From Procambarus clarkii (lineage: Eukaryota > Arthropoda > Malacostraca > Decapoda > Cambaridae): DNA of 64,000 nucleotides. The notes beneath the pieces were generated by a model. It was given only the letters and a program-made list of their open reading frames with translations, was not told where the DNA came from and searched no databases. The position numbers and the translations under genes were made by a program. The stretch spans positions 31,411,652 through 31,475,651 of the forward strand of contig NC_091219.1 in assembly GCF_040958095.1 (NCBI RefSeq), read 5' to 3'. Shown one piece after another: positions 1 through 9,975 of this stretch (the stretch's first letter is position 1; each line of letters begins with the position of its first letter).

Positions 1-53
1 ATATATAATAAGAGTGTCAGACCACAGAGGAAGAATTGAAACAGGAATTTCCT

Positions 54-130
54 TTAGTACTTTCTTATATTAATACATCTTCAGAGCGAACCATTCCTTC
101 TGAAGATGTATTAATATACGAAAGTACTTA
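54..130. repeat. Near-perfect hairpin, about 33-bp arms
   Basis: The left arm (about 54-86) and right arm (about 97-130) are reverse complements with only a few mismatches and enclose a loop of roughly 10 nt. Both arms contain the string attaatacatcttc or its complement. It could be a small foldback element or lie in the 3' region of a larger repeat. A structured RNA cannot be excluded. Confidence 0.7.
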
Positions 131-218
131 GAGCATTCTATTGTGGTTTTAATATTGAACAATTATACATACACGAAACAGACAAATCTGGTATCCGAAA
201 TAGTAAAAATATTACGAT

Positions 219-365
219 GCCCGAAACGCTTTGCGTAATAGTGGCTTTAGGCATTGTATGTACTAGCTCTATCTATAAAGCCAACAAACTTTGTAAAATC
301 TCTTTATGTATGTACCTTTACCTAAATAAAAATTATTATTATTATTAATATTATTATTATTATTA
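219..365 (+). mobile_element. LINE 3'-end fragment with (ATT)n tail
   Basis: The segment starts gcccgaaacgctttgcg, runs through a conserved 3' untranslated stretch and ends in repeated att. It matches almost exactly the end of the LINE fragment at 1480-2062, so it is a 5'-truncated insertion of the same family. Confidence 0.75.
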
Positions 366-1257
366 GTGTGCGATGTGATCAATGTAAGGGGGATATTGGG
401 TGTGCCTCGTATCCCCTACAACAACAAGAAGTTCGAGAGCGATGAGGCCGCCACCTACTAGCTTCAGGATGTCGTCGAATCTAAATCAACAATATACTAC
501 CGCCGCTACTTTCTCGGAAACGTAAGTACCTGCCGCTTTACTTCTCTCACCCTGCCTAGCCTGGCCTAGCCAGACCTGACCAGACCTGACCTGGCCTAGC
601 CTTACCTAGCCTAGTCTGACCTGGCCTAGTCTGACCTGACCTGGCCTAGCCTTACCCAACACTAATCACCACACGTGACAGCCCAAACGAATCGCAAATA
701 AGTACACGTAACAAGTCATATGCCCGGACACTCTTTCACCTTGGGGACTGAGTGGTAACTATTGTATAGAAGAGCCGGCTCCCTGAGAGTGGTAAGAGGG
801 CGTGATAAGAGGCTAACGTGTGGTCTTGAAGGAAGTCGATAAAGCAGACAATTTTCAAAAGGAAGGGCAGCATAACGAGCAGACAGGAATGGACAGACAG
901 TCGGTTATCCCATAATGTGTAATACGCCCCGCACAGCATGGGTGGAGTGGGGGGGGGGGGGGGGTTGTAGCAGGGCACAGTATGGTGATGGTGCGGGTGA
1001 AGTACACACCCACTGAATTCCTGCCATCAATAATTGTTTTCATAACCATTAGAACAATGGCATCCCTCCAGCCACCATCCTTCCACTGACCCCCTCCTCT
1101 GGTCCTCCACCTCAGACAATAACCCCCCGCACCCCCTCTCCCTTCCAGACATCAGCATGTCAAAATCAGTACCATAATGTGTTTAAACTATTTAAACTAA
1201 GTCATTGTGTATCTCAAGGTATCTTAATTCATTTGAAAGTGTACATGTGCATTCGTT
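366..1257. other. Non-coding stretch
   Basis: No convincing gene is seen. It contains the 5-bp degenerate array at 551-658, a G run near 949-964 and otherwise unique-looking sequence. The open frames here look like chance. Confidence 0.5.
551..658. repeat. Degenerate 5-bp repeat of CCTNR type
   Basis: The stretch reads in steps of five as cctag, cctgg, cctga, cctta and similar for about 20 units. The period is nearly unbroken although bases four and five vary. The arthropod telomere repeat is CCTAA on this strand, so this may be a decayed interstitial telomere-type array or an unrelated pentanucleotide microsatellite. Confidence 0.6.
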
Positions 1258-1440
1258 CATATACTCGCCTAATTGTGCTTGCTGGGGTTGAGCTCTGGCT
1301 CTTTAGTTCCACCTCTCAACCGTCAATCAACAGGTGTACAGGTTTCTGAGCCTATTGGGCTCTATCATATCTACACTTGAACCTGTGTATGGAGTCAGCC
1401 TCCACCACATCACTTACTAATGCATTCCATTAGATATAAT
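1258..1440 (-). mobile_element. 3' end of a CR1/Jockey-group LINE (family B)
   Basis: The plus strand shows the hallmark gcttgctggggttgagctc, then a conserved stretch ending near gtcagcctccaccacatcac. The same order is seen in longer copies at 61388-62423, where it follows a reverse transcriptase C-terminus read on the minus strand. This copy is the 3' untranslated region plus the last part of the coding end, 5'-truncated. Confidence 0.75.
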
Positions 1441-1479
1441 CATATATCCAATATCTATATATATATATATAATATATAT

Positions 1480-2062
1480 CCAATCCTGATCTCAAAAGCT
1501 TCATAGAAGGTTGTAACAGAACCCATGAGCACCACACCAGAAATAAATACAGTTTTGATATTCCTAGAGTACGACTTAATCAAACCAGAAATGCTCTACA
1601 AATCAAGGGGCCCAGAATGTGGAATGACCTTCCCAACCATGTTAAAGACTGTACCTCTCTCAACCAGTTTAAGCTAAAAACGAAGCTATACCTAATAAAT
1701 TCCCTGTAACCTACCTTACCCCCCCTTTGTCAACCCATGTATGTTTTTTTTTTTTTTTTTCAAATCAACGCTGTTTGAATGTAATTTTCTGTAATAATTT
1801 GTAATTGTATTTGTGCTGCTTTTTCAACAATGTTCCCCCCTCTTTTCCTTCTATTTTTATTTGTTCTCAACACATTTTATTCTTTTTACCCATTAGTTTT
1901 AAGCTTTAGTCATTAATGTTTTTCCTGCCCGAAACGCTTTGCGTAATAGTGGCTTTAGGCATTGTATGTACTAGCTCTATCTTTAAAGCCAACAAACTTT
2001 GTAAAATCTCTTTATGTATGTACCTACCTAAATAAAAAATTATTATTATTATTATTATTATA
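1480..2062 (+). mobile_element. 5'-truncated LINE: RT C-terminus and 3' UTR
   Basis: Codons 1512-1706 form an open frame ending in TAA at 1707-1709. They read a typical non-LTR reverse transcriptase C-terminal tail containing IKGPRMWNDLPNHVK and FKLKTKLYLINSL. A 3' UTR of about 320 bp follows, with gcccgaaacgctttgcg near 1928 and a terminal (ATT)n run at about 2035-2060. Only the extreme C-terminus remains, so it is a dead-on-arrival copy. The family shares its 3' end with fragments at 219-365 and 32719-32835, and with a SINE tail at 35055-35113. Confidence 0.8.
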
Positions 2063-2699
2063 TGATTACACATAATCATAATCATTCTATACACATAATC
2101 ATATATGTGTACGTCAACGTATACATACATGCGTATATATACCTCATATTAAAATACTGATAAACGAATGACCATGAATAAATTAATTTATAATTGTAGC
2201 ATTATATATAATTTTAATAGACTAATTACGTGTTTATACATTTGAATGGTCCAGACAGGTGGCCAGCCTTGGACATATACACTTCTGGTAGGCACAATGA
2301 CCTCATGTTAGACCCTTGATAGATTATGTGAGAGAGAGAGAGAGAGCTGGGGCAGGGAGGTGCGTGCCCCAGGGAGATAATCCATGCCCATACCCCGCCT
2401 CGAGGTCAGTTCTCGAGTCACATCAAGAATAACAATCGAGCAAGTTGTCCTGACCAGGATGTGGCATATTAGGGAGGGTTGAGGAATAGGAAGCCTGTCT
2501 GATAGGGCTCTTGGCAAGCAGCTCTCCCTCAGTCTACCTATCTATATGGAAGAAATGTATCTAGGCCCTCCTCCCCCCTGCCTATTCTCTCTCCCCCACC
2601 TTTCTTCCTTCATTTCCTCCCTCCTTCCCTCCCCCTCACTGGTGAGAGAGTAGGAGTGTGAGAGTAGTTAGAGAACTCGTAGTTCTTACGCTCGTGAAA
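2063..2699. other. Non-coding stretch
   Basis: AT-rich sequence is followed by a short (GA) run at about 2331-2347 and a pyrimidine-rich block at about 2560-2640. No gene or recognised repeat is seen. Confidence 0.5.
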
Positions 2700-2990
2700 T
2701 TGTCTGCGACCCTGGAGGAGTAGAGCGGAGAGGGGGGTGAAAGTAGGTGACGATGGAGGAGTAGAGGGGAGCATTATAGGCAGTGAACGTAGGTGTCTAT
2801 GGAAGAGTACATCATAGAGGAGGGTGAAAGGAAGGTGACGATGGAGGAGGAGAAGGGAGGGGGTGTGAAGGTAGGTGATGATGGAGGAGTAGAGGGGAGG
2901 AGGGGGGCAAAGGTAGGTGTCTATGGAAGAGTACATCATAGAGGGGGGTGAAGGTAGGTGGCGATGGAGTAGAGCAAAAGGGGTGGGGGT
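2700..2990. repeat. Purine-rich imperfect minisatellite
   Basis: Phrases such as gatggaggagtagagggg, gaaggtaggtg and ctatggaagagtacatcata recur in order several times. The period is irregular, about 30 bp grouped into larger units. The 141-aa minus-strand frame over it (2610-3035) is repeat-driven and not a credible protein. Confidence 0.65.
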
Positions 2991-3305
2991 TGAAAGTAAT
3001 CCTGAGTTTAATTTTTTAGTTATATATAGTGACACCTCGGCTTACAAATGAATATTTATGAACTTTTCGGGTTACGAGCCTAATTTCTTTGAAAAATTTG
3101 AATCGGGTTACAAACTTTGCCTCGGGAAAGGAGTTTGTTGATATACGTATGGGCTGACCTAGCGCGTGGTGGCATGGTGATCGCGCCTCAGTTTACCAGT
3201 GTCTCCTGCCTAGTAAGTATCGCGCCTGAATTCTTTGTAAAGCATTACATTTGTTTTGGGATTTTTGGCTATTTGAACATAAAATTTGTTATGATATATC
3301 TTGCC

Positions 3306-3710
3306 ATGAGTCCCAAGAAAGCCAGTGGTAAGGTTCAAGCCAAGAAAACACATGTGAGAATGACCATAGAGGAAAAACAAGAGAGCATTCATAAACATCA
3401 AAATGGTGCACAGGTTGTTGAACTAGCTAGGCAGTACAACAAATCTATGTCAACAATATGCACTGTACTTGCTAAGAAAAAGGACATTATGAACATTAAA
3501 GTAGCAAAAGGCATATCAACAATCCCGAATCAAAGAACACAAACACTTGATGATGTTAAAAAGTTTTTATTAATTTGGATACACAACAAGGAGTTAGCAG
3601 GTGATAGCATTTCAGAGGCCATCATTTGTGAGAAACCAAGGCATTTGCATGAAGACCTTTTAAAGAAAACCCCTGGAACGAGGGGGGGGGGGAGAATGAA
3701 TCAAGTTTGA
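3306..3710 (+). pseudogene. pogo/Tigger transposase, N-terminal DNA-binding part (unit 1)
   Basis: The start was placed at the ATG of MSPKKASGK, because the upstream frame is non-coding leader. The 134 residues resemble the N-terminus of Tigger/jerky-type transposases: a basic start, a CENP-B-like helix-turn-helix (TIEEKQESIHKHQNGAQ to STICTVLAKK), then part of the second CENP-B-type domain (KFLLIWIHNKEL), ending EDLLKKTPGT. Family members continue directly into a DDE catalytic core. Here the frame runs into a G-rich stretch and stops, and core sequence is found on the opposite strand further on. A DNA-binding domain alone cannot transpose. The copy at 9976 is almost identical. Confidence 0.75.
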
Positions 3711-4257
3711 AAATGTGAAAAGTTTGTGTGACAATAGAGCCTCGTGGAAAACTTTTGCTGTGGTCATTACCTGGTGGAATGCACCCAGGATGGAGTATTA
3801 GGGCTATACATCTTTTAAATCATAAAAGTAATAAACATTTCCCATCAGCCTTACAAACAATATTAACCTATTTTCATGTATTTCCCCCATGTGCATTTTA
3901 ACAAAGTTGCTAAATTGCCTTTATCATTCTGTAAAATTTCAATTACAGTACTGTATGTATAATTTTGTTAGTATAAATGGACTGAATATTCTGAAATTGA
4001 TATTAATTTTACAATTTCAGATTCAAAGGTGGTCTGGACACCCAATTTGGTCAGACAGGTGAAGAGAGCATTTAGGATAGTTCGAAGAGATGAAGATGGT
4101 CGCAATTGTGTTCGAAGAGGCAAACGCCCCCTTTGCTCCTGACATTATGTTCAACCATTGACCTCTGCACACCTAACACAAGGTAGGTTGAAAACTCCTC
4201 CTTCATGTCATTGGTACATTAGCCAGAAACTCAGGGCTCATGTAGGAATATCCCTAA

Positions 4258-4360
4258 AAAAAAAAAAAAAGTGGCCCCAACAATGCATCCTCCAAGTCTG
4301 GAGGATGAGCAGGAGCATTGTCGAGAAGCAGGACCTTGAGTGCAGATATTTTTTGATGGC
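4258..4360 (-). pseudogene. Tigger transposase core fragment, LDNAPAHPP region (unit 1)
   Basis: Read on the minus strand this gives LLLDNAPAHPPDLEDALLG, the segment around the second catalytic aspartate of Tigger transposases (usual form LLxDNAPGHP). It points against the N-terminal part at 3306-3710. The LINE at 4366 separates it from the rest of the core at 9377-9660. It ends in a poly-A/T run at about 4257-4270. Confidence 0.7.
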
Positions 4361-4365
4361 AGGGC

Positions 4366-4402
4366 TACCTACCTTGAGGCTACCTTGAGGTGCTTCCGGG
4401 GC
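4366..4402 (-). other. LINE family A 3' UTR and tail repeat
   Basis: Only about 37 nt separate the ORF2 stop from the element end. On the minus strand it holds GCCCCGGAAGCACCTCAAGG, then a further CTCAAGGTAG copy. Short direct repeats in place of poly-A are usual for CR1-type elements. Confidence 0.7.
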
Positions 4403-7400
4403 TTAGTGTCCCCGCGGCCCGGTCGTCGACCAGGCCTCCTGGTTGCTGGACTGATCAACCAGGCTGTTAGACGCGGCTGCTCGCAGCCTGACGTATGAGT
4501 CACAGCCTGGTTGATCAGGTATCCTTTGGAGGTGCTTATCCAGTTCTCTCTTGAACACTGTGAGGGGTTTGCCAGTTATGCCCCTTATGTGTAGTGGAAG
4601 CGTGTTGAACAGTCTCGGGCCTCTGATGTTGATAGAGTTCTCTCTCAGAGTACCTGTTGCACCTCTGCTTTTCAACGGGGGTATTCTGCACATCCTGCCA
4701 TGTCTTCTGGTCTCATGTGGTGTTATTTCTGTGTGCAGGTTTGGGACCAGCCCCTCAATTATTTTCCACGTGTAAATTATTATGTATCTCTCCCGCCTGC
4801 GCTCAAGGGAGTACAGATTTAGGCTCTTTAGTCGGTCCCAGTAATTTAGATGTTTTACTGAGTGGATTCTAGCAGTAAAGGATCTCTGCACGCTCTCTAG
4901 GTCAGCAATTTCTCCAGCTTTGAAAGGGGCTGTCATTGTGCAGCAGTACTCCACTCTAGAGAGCACAAGCGTTTTGAAAAGTATCATCATCGGTATAGCA
5001 TCTCTAGTGTGAAAAGTTCTTGTTATCCAACCTGTCATTTTTCTTGCAGTTGTGACGGCTACTTTATTGTGTTCTTTAAAGGTAAGGTCTTCCGACATGA
5101 GTACACCCAGGTCCTTTACATTGCCTTTTCGTTCTATGTTATGATTTGCCTGAGTTTTGTACGTGGTTTCTGTTTTTATATTTTCAATTTTTCCGTAGCG
5201 CATGAGCTGAAACTTATCCTCGTTGAACACCATATTATTTTCTGTAGCCCATAGAAAGACCTGATCTACATCTGATTGGAGGTTTGCTGTGTCCTCTATG
5301 TTGCCAACTCTCATGAAAATCCTAGTGTCATCTGCAAAGGATGATACAGTGCTATAGGTTGTGTTCTGGTCTATGTCCGATATGAGGATGAGAAAAAGTA
5401 CTGGAGCAAGCACAGTACCCTGGGGGACTGAGCTCTTCACGGTTGATGGGCTGGATTTTATTTTGTTGACTATTACACATTGGGTTCTGTCAGTCAGGAA
5501 ATTGTAGATCCATCTGCCTATTTTCCCGGTAATTCCTTTTGAACGCATTTTATGTGCAATAACACCATAGTCACATTTATCAAAAGCTTTTGCGAAATCT
5601 GTGTAAATTACATCAGCGTTTTGTTTGTCTTCCATAGCATCTAATGCCATATCATAGTGGTCCAGCAACTGCGACAGGCAAGAGCGCCCTGTTCTGAAAC
5701 CATGTTGTCCGGGGTTATGGAGATGCTGTGATTCCATGTATTTTGTGATCTTACTTCTTAGCACTCTGTCAAAAATTTTTATGATGTGCGATGTTAGTGC
5801 TATCGGTCTGTAATTTTTTGCCTCTGCCTTATTTCCTCCTTTATGGAGTGGTGCTATCTCTGCTGTTTTTAGTATGTCAGGGATAACGCCAGTATCTAGG
5901 CTTTGTCTCCACAGAATGTGAAGGGCCTGCGATAGTGGTTTTTTACAGTTCTTGATGAATATGGAGTTCCAAGAATCCGGGCCTGGTGCAGAGTGCATAG
6001 GCATACTGTTTATGGCTTCTTCAAAATCTAGTGGGGATAGGGCGACGTCTGATATATGATTTGATGTTGGTATCATATCCATGAAAAATTCATTTGGGTT
6101 ATCAATCTTTAGTGCATTTAATGGCTCACTGAAAACAGAGTCGTACTGCTTCCTCAGTAACTCGCTCATTTCTTTGTTGTCATCTGTGAAAGTTCCATCT
6201 CCCTTTCGCAGGGGCCCGATACTTGATGTGGTTTTTGATCTTGATTTTGCATAGGAGAAAAAATATTTCGGATTTCTCTCTATTTCACTGATGGCCTTTT
6301 GCTCTCTTTGCCTCTCCTGGGTTTTGTATGATTCTTGTAGCTTGAGTTCAATTGTTTCTATTTCTCTACCTAACCTTCTTCGCCGTTCTTGAGATAGGGT
6401 GCGACTCTCAAGTTGTTCCGCGATTCGTTTTCTTCGCCTATATAGGGAACAACCTTCCCGTTCCAATCTGCATCTCTTTCTCTTTTTTCTTAGGGGTATG
6501 CGGTTTGAACATATTTCTAGTGCTACTGAGCTTATTTTTTCCAGGCACTGGTTCAGGTTTGCATTTCCTAGCTGTTCTACCCAGTTTATTTCTGTGAAGT
6601 CCTGGTTTATTTGCTCCCAGTTTATCCGTTTATTATTGAAGTTGAATTTGCTGAAATCTCCTCCGCCGGGAATCTGGACTGGTTTTGAAGGTCCATTCCC
6701 CATGGTTGTCAGAACTTCAATTAAGTTGTGATCTGAGAAACAGGTATTTGTAATCATTATGTTCCCGATCAACTCATCATTATTAGTGAAAATGAGGTCC
6801 AGCGTGTTCTCCTTCCTAGTTGGTTCTACTATTTGCTGGTTTAAGGCAAACCTATCGCACATCCGTAGCAGGTCATTTGCATGTGCCTGCTCATTTAGGC
6901 TACTTCCTGGTATTCATTCTGATATTACTGTATTAGCCAGGTGCTTCCATTTCAGGTGCCGTAGGTTGAAGTCCCCAAGCAGGATGATGTTCGGAGCTGG
7001 ATTTGTGAGGTTTTCCAAGCAGTGCTCTATTTTCATTAGTTGGTCTTTAAACTGCTGAGGGTTTGCCTCCGGTGACTTATATACAAGGACAACAACTACA
7101 TTTAGGATCTCTATTTTGACTATCAGCACTTCCACCATATCATTTGAGGTTTTTAGCAGCTCAGTACAGATGAGTGTGTCTTTGATGTAGAGGCTGACCC
7201 CACCCTGAAGCCGGTGTTTCCTATCACATCTGAAGAGATTGTATTCTGAGATCCATATTTCACCATCAAGGTAGTCCTTTGTGTGAGTTTCTGTTAGGGC
7301 TGCAAACACTGCATTTGCCTCATGAAGGAGACCATCTATAAAATGAACTTTGTTGGATTTGCGTGTTTTTATACCCTGGATGTTGGCAAATATAAATGAT

Positions 7401-7534
7401 GTTATCGTGTTAGTGGAAGTGCTGGATGCTTTAATTGGTGTTAATATCTGAGGCTCTGGTAAGGAGGCCACTGTGTTTGCATCCTCTCTAGCATTTGACC
7501 GAGTTGGTGGTAGAGTCTGGTCATTTTTAGCCAT
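4403..7534 (-). pseudogene. LINE ORF2: APE endonuclease plus reverse transcriptase, one in-frame stop
   Basis: The frame runs 1044 codons from MAKNDQTLPP to a TAA at 4403-4405, interrupted once by TGA at 6914-6916 (codon 207). Endonuclease motifs appear in order: FANIQGI, LTETHTKD, LLGDFNLRH and, after the stop, FSDHNLIE. Counting from the Met at 6862, RT blocks are YRPIALTS (351), DFAKAFD (422), VPQGTVLAPVL (479) and FADDT (509, catalytic DD). A C-terminal region follows with the WNxL-type tail replaced by GPRLFNTLP. The protein would nick target DNA and prime reverse transcription there. The stop is one base from CGA, a plausible CpG decay. The start overlaps ORF1 by about 94 nt in another frame, suggesting reinitiation or frameshifting for ORF2. 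Confidence 0.85.
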
Positions 7535-8793
7535 TCTTCTCCTCCTCTTGCTAAAAAATTATCCCGGTTGATGGAGTAGTGGCTGTTTTCATAGTGGTAG
7601 TCTGTCGGTTTTATTCGCCTGGTACCTCTTATATGAAAAGCTGGGCATTCAGCATTGAAGCACTCTTTCCTGTCCAAAGAGTTCTTGCAAATTTCTGGGT
7701 GAAAGAATTCACAGCTTTTGGTACATTTACCTGTATTGAGGAGGTTTCTGCACTTTCTAGGGTGATCATGTGTACATGTTCCATTTATTCTTCCCGATTC
7801 CCCATGCTTACAGGTAGCCCATCTGTAATACCAACAGATTTTGGGGCCTTGTTTTGTTTGTGTCCCTCTGCCAGGGACCGCACTCTGCTGCGGCGCCCCC
7901 GACACTGTGCCCTGCTCCGGTGCCTGTGACACTGTGCCCTGCTCCGGGGCCTGTGACACCGCGCTCTGCTCCGGTGCCTGTGACACCACGCTCTGCTCCG
8001 GGGCCTGTGACACCACGCTCTGCTCCGGGGCCTGTGACACCGCGCTCTGCTCCGGGGCCTGTGACACCGCGCTCTGCTCCGGTGCCTGTGACACCGCGCT
8101 CTGCTCGGGGGCCTGTGACACCACGCTCTGCTCCGGGGCCTGTGACACCGCGCTCTGCTCCGGTGCCTGTGACACCGCGCTCTGCTCCAGTGCCTGTGAC
8201 ACCGCGCTCTGCTCCGGTGCCTGTGACACCGCGCACTGCTCAGGGGTCCCCGACTCCGTGCCCTGCTCAGGCATCCCCGACTCCGCGCCCTGCTCAGGCA
8301 TCCCCGACTCCGCGCCCTGCTCAGGCATCCCCGACTCCGTGCCCTGCTCAGGCATCCCCGACTCCGCGCCCTGCTCAGGCATCCCCGACTCCGTGCCCTG
8401 CTCAGGCATCCCCGACTCCGTGCCCTGCTCAGGCATCCCCGACTCCGCGCCCTGCTCAGGCGCCGCTGCCACAGAGCTCTGTGCTACAGCTGGTTGTACC
8501 TTGGTGTCATGTACAGTTTGTTTGAAGACATTAGAAATTGCTATGCAGGCATTAATTAGTAATTCTCTGTTTTCGGCGGGAGTTTTATCCAGGATTTCCA
8601 TCAATTTCAAAAAAGTTACATCATCCTTTTTGCAGAGCCAGTACACAGAGTGGTCACTGGGACCATTTCTCCTTGAATTGTTAGTCATGTTGGCACATTT
8701 TTTGTGTATGGCTGCTGAACAGAGTTGGCATTGAAAGCTCTGATGGTAATCTACCTTCATGTTGCATTCTATGCACGTTTTTATCAAAGCCAT
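7441..8793 (-). CDS. LINE ORF1: PHD-like finger, 9-residue repeats, three CCCH fingers
   Basis: I chose the Met of MALIKTCIEC at 8793. The frame is open 60 codons further upstream, but that part is proline- and threonine-rich with no motif. Residues about 6-60 form a Cys/His finger (CIECNMKV, CQLCSAAIHKKC, then WLCKKDD) like a PHD finger. A long tandem stretch follows, with PEQGAESGM-type and then PEQSAVSQA-type nonapeptides, about 21 in all. Near the C-terminus three CCCH fingers follow one another (spacings CX7CX11CX3H, CX8CX3CX3H, CX8CX4CX3H). LINE ORF1 proteins bind the element RNA; CCCH fingers would suit that. The low-complexity middle is probably a flexible spacer. Confidence 0.8.
   Translation of the reverse strand: MALIKTCIECNMKVDYHQSFQCQLCSAAIHKKCANMTNNSRRNGPSDHSVYWLCKKDDVTFLKLMEILDKTPAENRELLINACIAISNVFKQTVHDTKVQPAVAQSSVAAAPEQGAESGMPEQGTESGMPEQGTESGMPEQGAESGMPEQGTESGMPEQGAESGMPEQGAESGMPEQGTESGTPEQCAVSQAPEQSAVSQALEQSAVSQAPEQSAVSQAPEQSVVSQAPEQSAVSQAPEQSAVSQAPEQSAVSQAPEQSVVSQAPEQSVVSQAPEQSAVSQAPEQGTVSQAPEQGTVSGAPQQSAVPGRGTQTKQGPKICWYYRWATCKHGESGRINGTCTHDHPRKCRNLLNTGKCTKSCEFFHPEICKNSLDRKECFNAECPAFHIRGTRRIKPTDYHYENSHYSINRDNFLARGGEEWLKMTRLYHQLGQMLERMQTQWPPYQSLRY
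7905..8465 (-). repeat. 27-bp in-frame minisatellite inside LINE ORF1
   Basis: Two related blocks of 27-bp units encode nine-residue repeats, about eight PEQG(A/T)ESGM units followed by about thirteen PEQS(A/V)VSQA units. Because 27 is a multiple of three, other frames and the opposite strand also stay open, producing shadow frames of up to about 297 codons that are not genes. Confidence 0.85.
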
Positions 8794-9376
8794 TTTTTGA
8801 ACACTTCTGTTCAGTGGTGATGGTCTTACAAGGTGGGGTGTTGACCGGTGGGGGAGTTGACCGCGGGTGCTGGCCGTGGGAGCTGGCCGTGGGTGTTGAC
8901 TGTGGGTGTTTACCAACTTGAGATAGGCCTGGAAGAGGCTGTATGGACGGCCAGTGTTGCTACCACGTGTCACACTCTTAATTTGTTTTGTTCACTTGTT
9001 AGATTACATTACTTGCATTTTCCCACTAGTTATCATACAGCGGATGCGTCTAGTTTCTGTGTCTGGGCACTAGTTACTTGATGTTTCAATAGCGAGAGAT
9101 GTGATTTATTGACGACTTGGCAACTATCGCCTAAGGCCTCCTGGCACCACGAGGGCAGGCCTTGACTACACACGAAGTTCACTTGTTTTTCCTTTAACAC
9201 AAACGGTCGGATGGTAATCACTATGATATATTGGTTAATATGTTGAGACACACTTTAAAAGTTATCTGACTGTGTTTAGTTCCTGTATCACTGAAATGTC
9301 CCTAGATATATATTGTTTTCCGCGGAGCTCGCACCACGTGGCCCTTCCCCTCTCACACCCAAAACAAAACCTCTCA
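8794..9376 (-). promoter_or_regulatory. LINE family A 5' UTR, presumed internal promoter
   Basis: This is the sequence between the element's 5' end and the chosen ORF1 start. It includes repeats of a ggtgttgac phrase near 8838-8910. LINEs of this type carry an internal promoter here, but I see no specific promoter motif that I can defend. Confidence 0.5.
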
Positions 9377-9660
9377 AGGGCAAACCACTCTACATCACAG
9401 TTTTTCTGCACGTTATATATTTTTTAAAACTCTTGGATTTTCAGAATGATACACGAACAAGGGTTTAATTTTCAAATCGCCACACAGCACAAGAGTTAGC
9501 CTATCCTGACACAAGTTAGCCCAAGTTAGCTTGTGTCCGGGCAGTGACGTCTCCTCTTGGGTAATGTATGTCCTCTTCGGCAATTTTTTCCAGAATAGCT
9601 ATGTCTCCTCACAATTAAACACTTGTTGTGGAATGTATCCATCAATACAGCACAGTGTAT
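9377..9660 (-). pseudogene. Tigger transposase core fragment, ETxLFWKK region (unit 1)
   Basis: The minus strand carries the same core as at 16872-17354, with WLFWKK-type, TYITQEE, DRLTL and KPLLVYHSENP stretches. It is cut at its 5' side by the junction with unit 2 near 9660 and at its 3' side by the LINE. It is continuous with 4258-4360 once the LINE is discounted. Confidence 0.7.
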
Positions 9661-9975
9661 CTACAAAATTTTAATTTTTTACTAATATATACAGTGTAGT
9701 GTCACCTCGGCTTACGAATGAATATTTATGAACTTTTCGGGTTACGAGCCTAATTTCTTCTAAAAATTTGAATCGGGTTACAAACTTTGCCTCGGGAAAT
9801 GAGTTTGTTGATATGCGTATGGGCTGACCTAGCGCGTGGTGGCATGGTGATCGCACCTCAGTTTACCAGTGTCTCCTGCCTAGTAACTATCGCGCCTGAA
9901 TTCTTTATGAAGCATTACATTTGTTTTGGGATTTTTGGCTATTTGAACATAAAATTTGTTATTATATATCTTGCC

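Larger units (their letters stand above)
4366..9376 (-). mobile_element. Nearly intact 5.0-kb non-LTR retrotransposon (CR1/Jockey group), family A
   Basis: The element carries a 5' UTR of about 580 bp, ORF1 with zinc fingers, ORF2 with APE endonuclease and reverse transcriptase overlapping ORF1, and a very short 3' UTR ending in repeats of ACCTCAAGGT type. It is flanked by agggc at 4361-4365 and 9377-9381, matching a 5-bp target-site duplication. The uninterrupted sequence gatggcagggcaaacc is present in unit 2 near 16872. Apart from one in-frame TGA in ORF2 the coding capacity looks whole, so the insertion is young. Clade assignment is by general RT and EN character only. Confidence 0.85.
3007..9670. 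repeat. Tandem unit 1: split Tigger-type transposon with LINE insertion
   Basis: Removing the LINE at 4366-9376 leaves about 1.65 kb that aligns almost base for base with unit 2 (9671-17165 minus its own insertion). The homology starts in an AT-rich leader ending in a TIR-like cacctcggcttac and ends after the catcaatacag stretch. Because the leader of unit 2 follows directly on the tail of unit 1, a tandem duplication is the simplest reading. Confidence 0.75.

Noticed and set aside
7841-8734. 297-codon plus-strand cysteine/serine-rich frame
   Set aside because: Antisense shadow of the 27-bp array in LINE ORF1.
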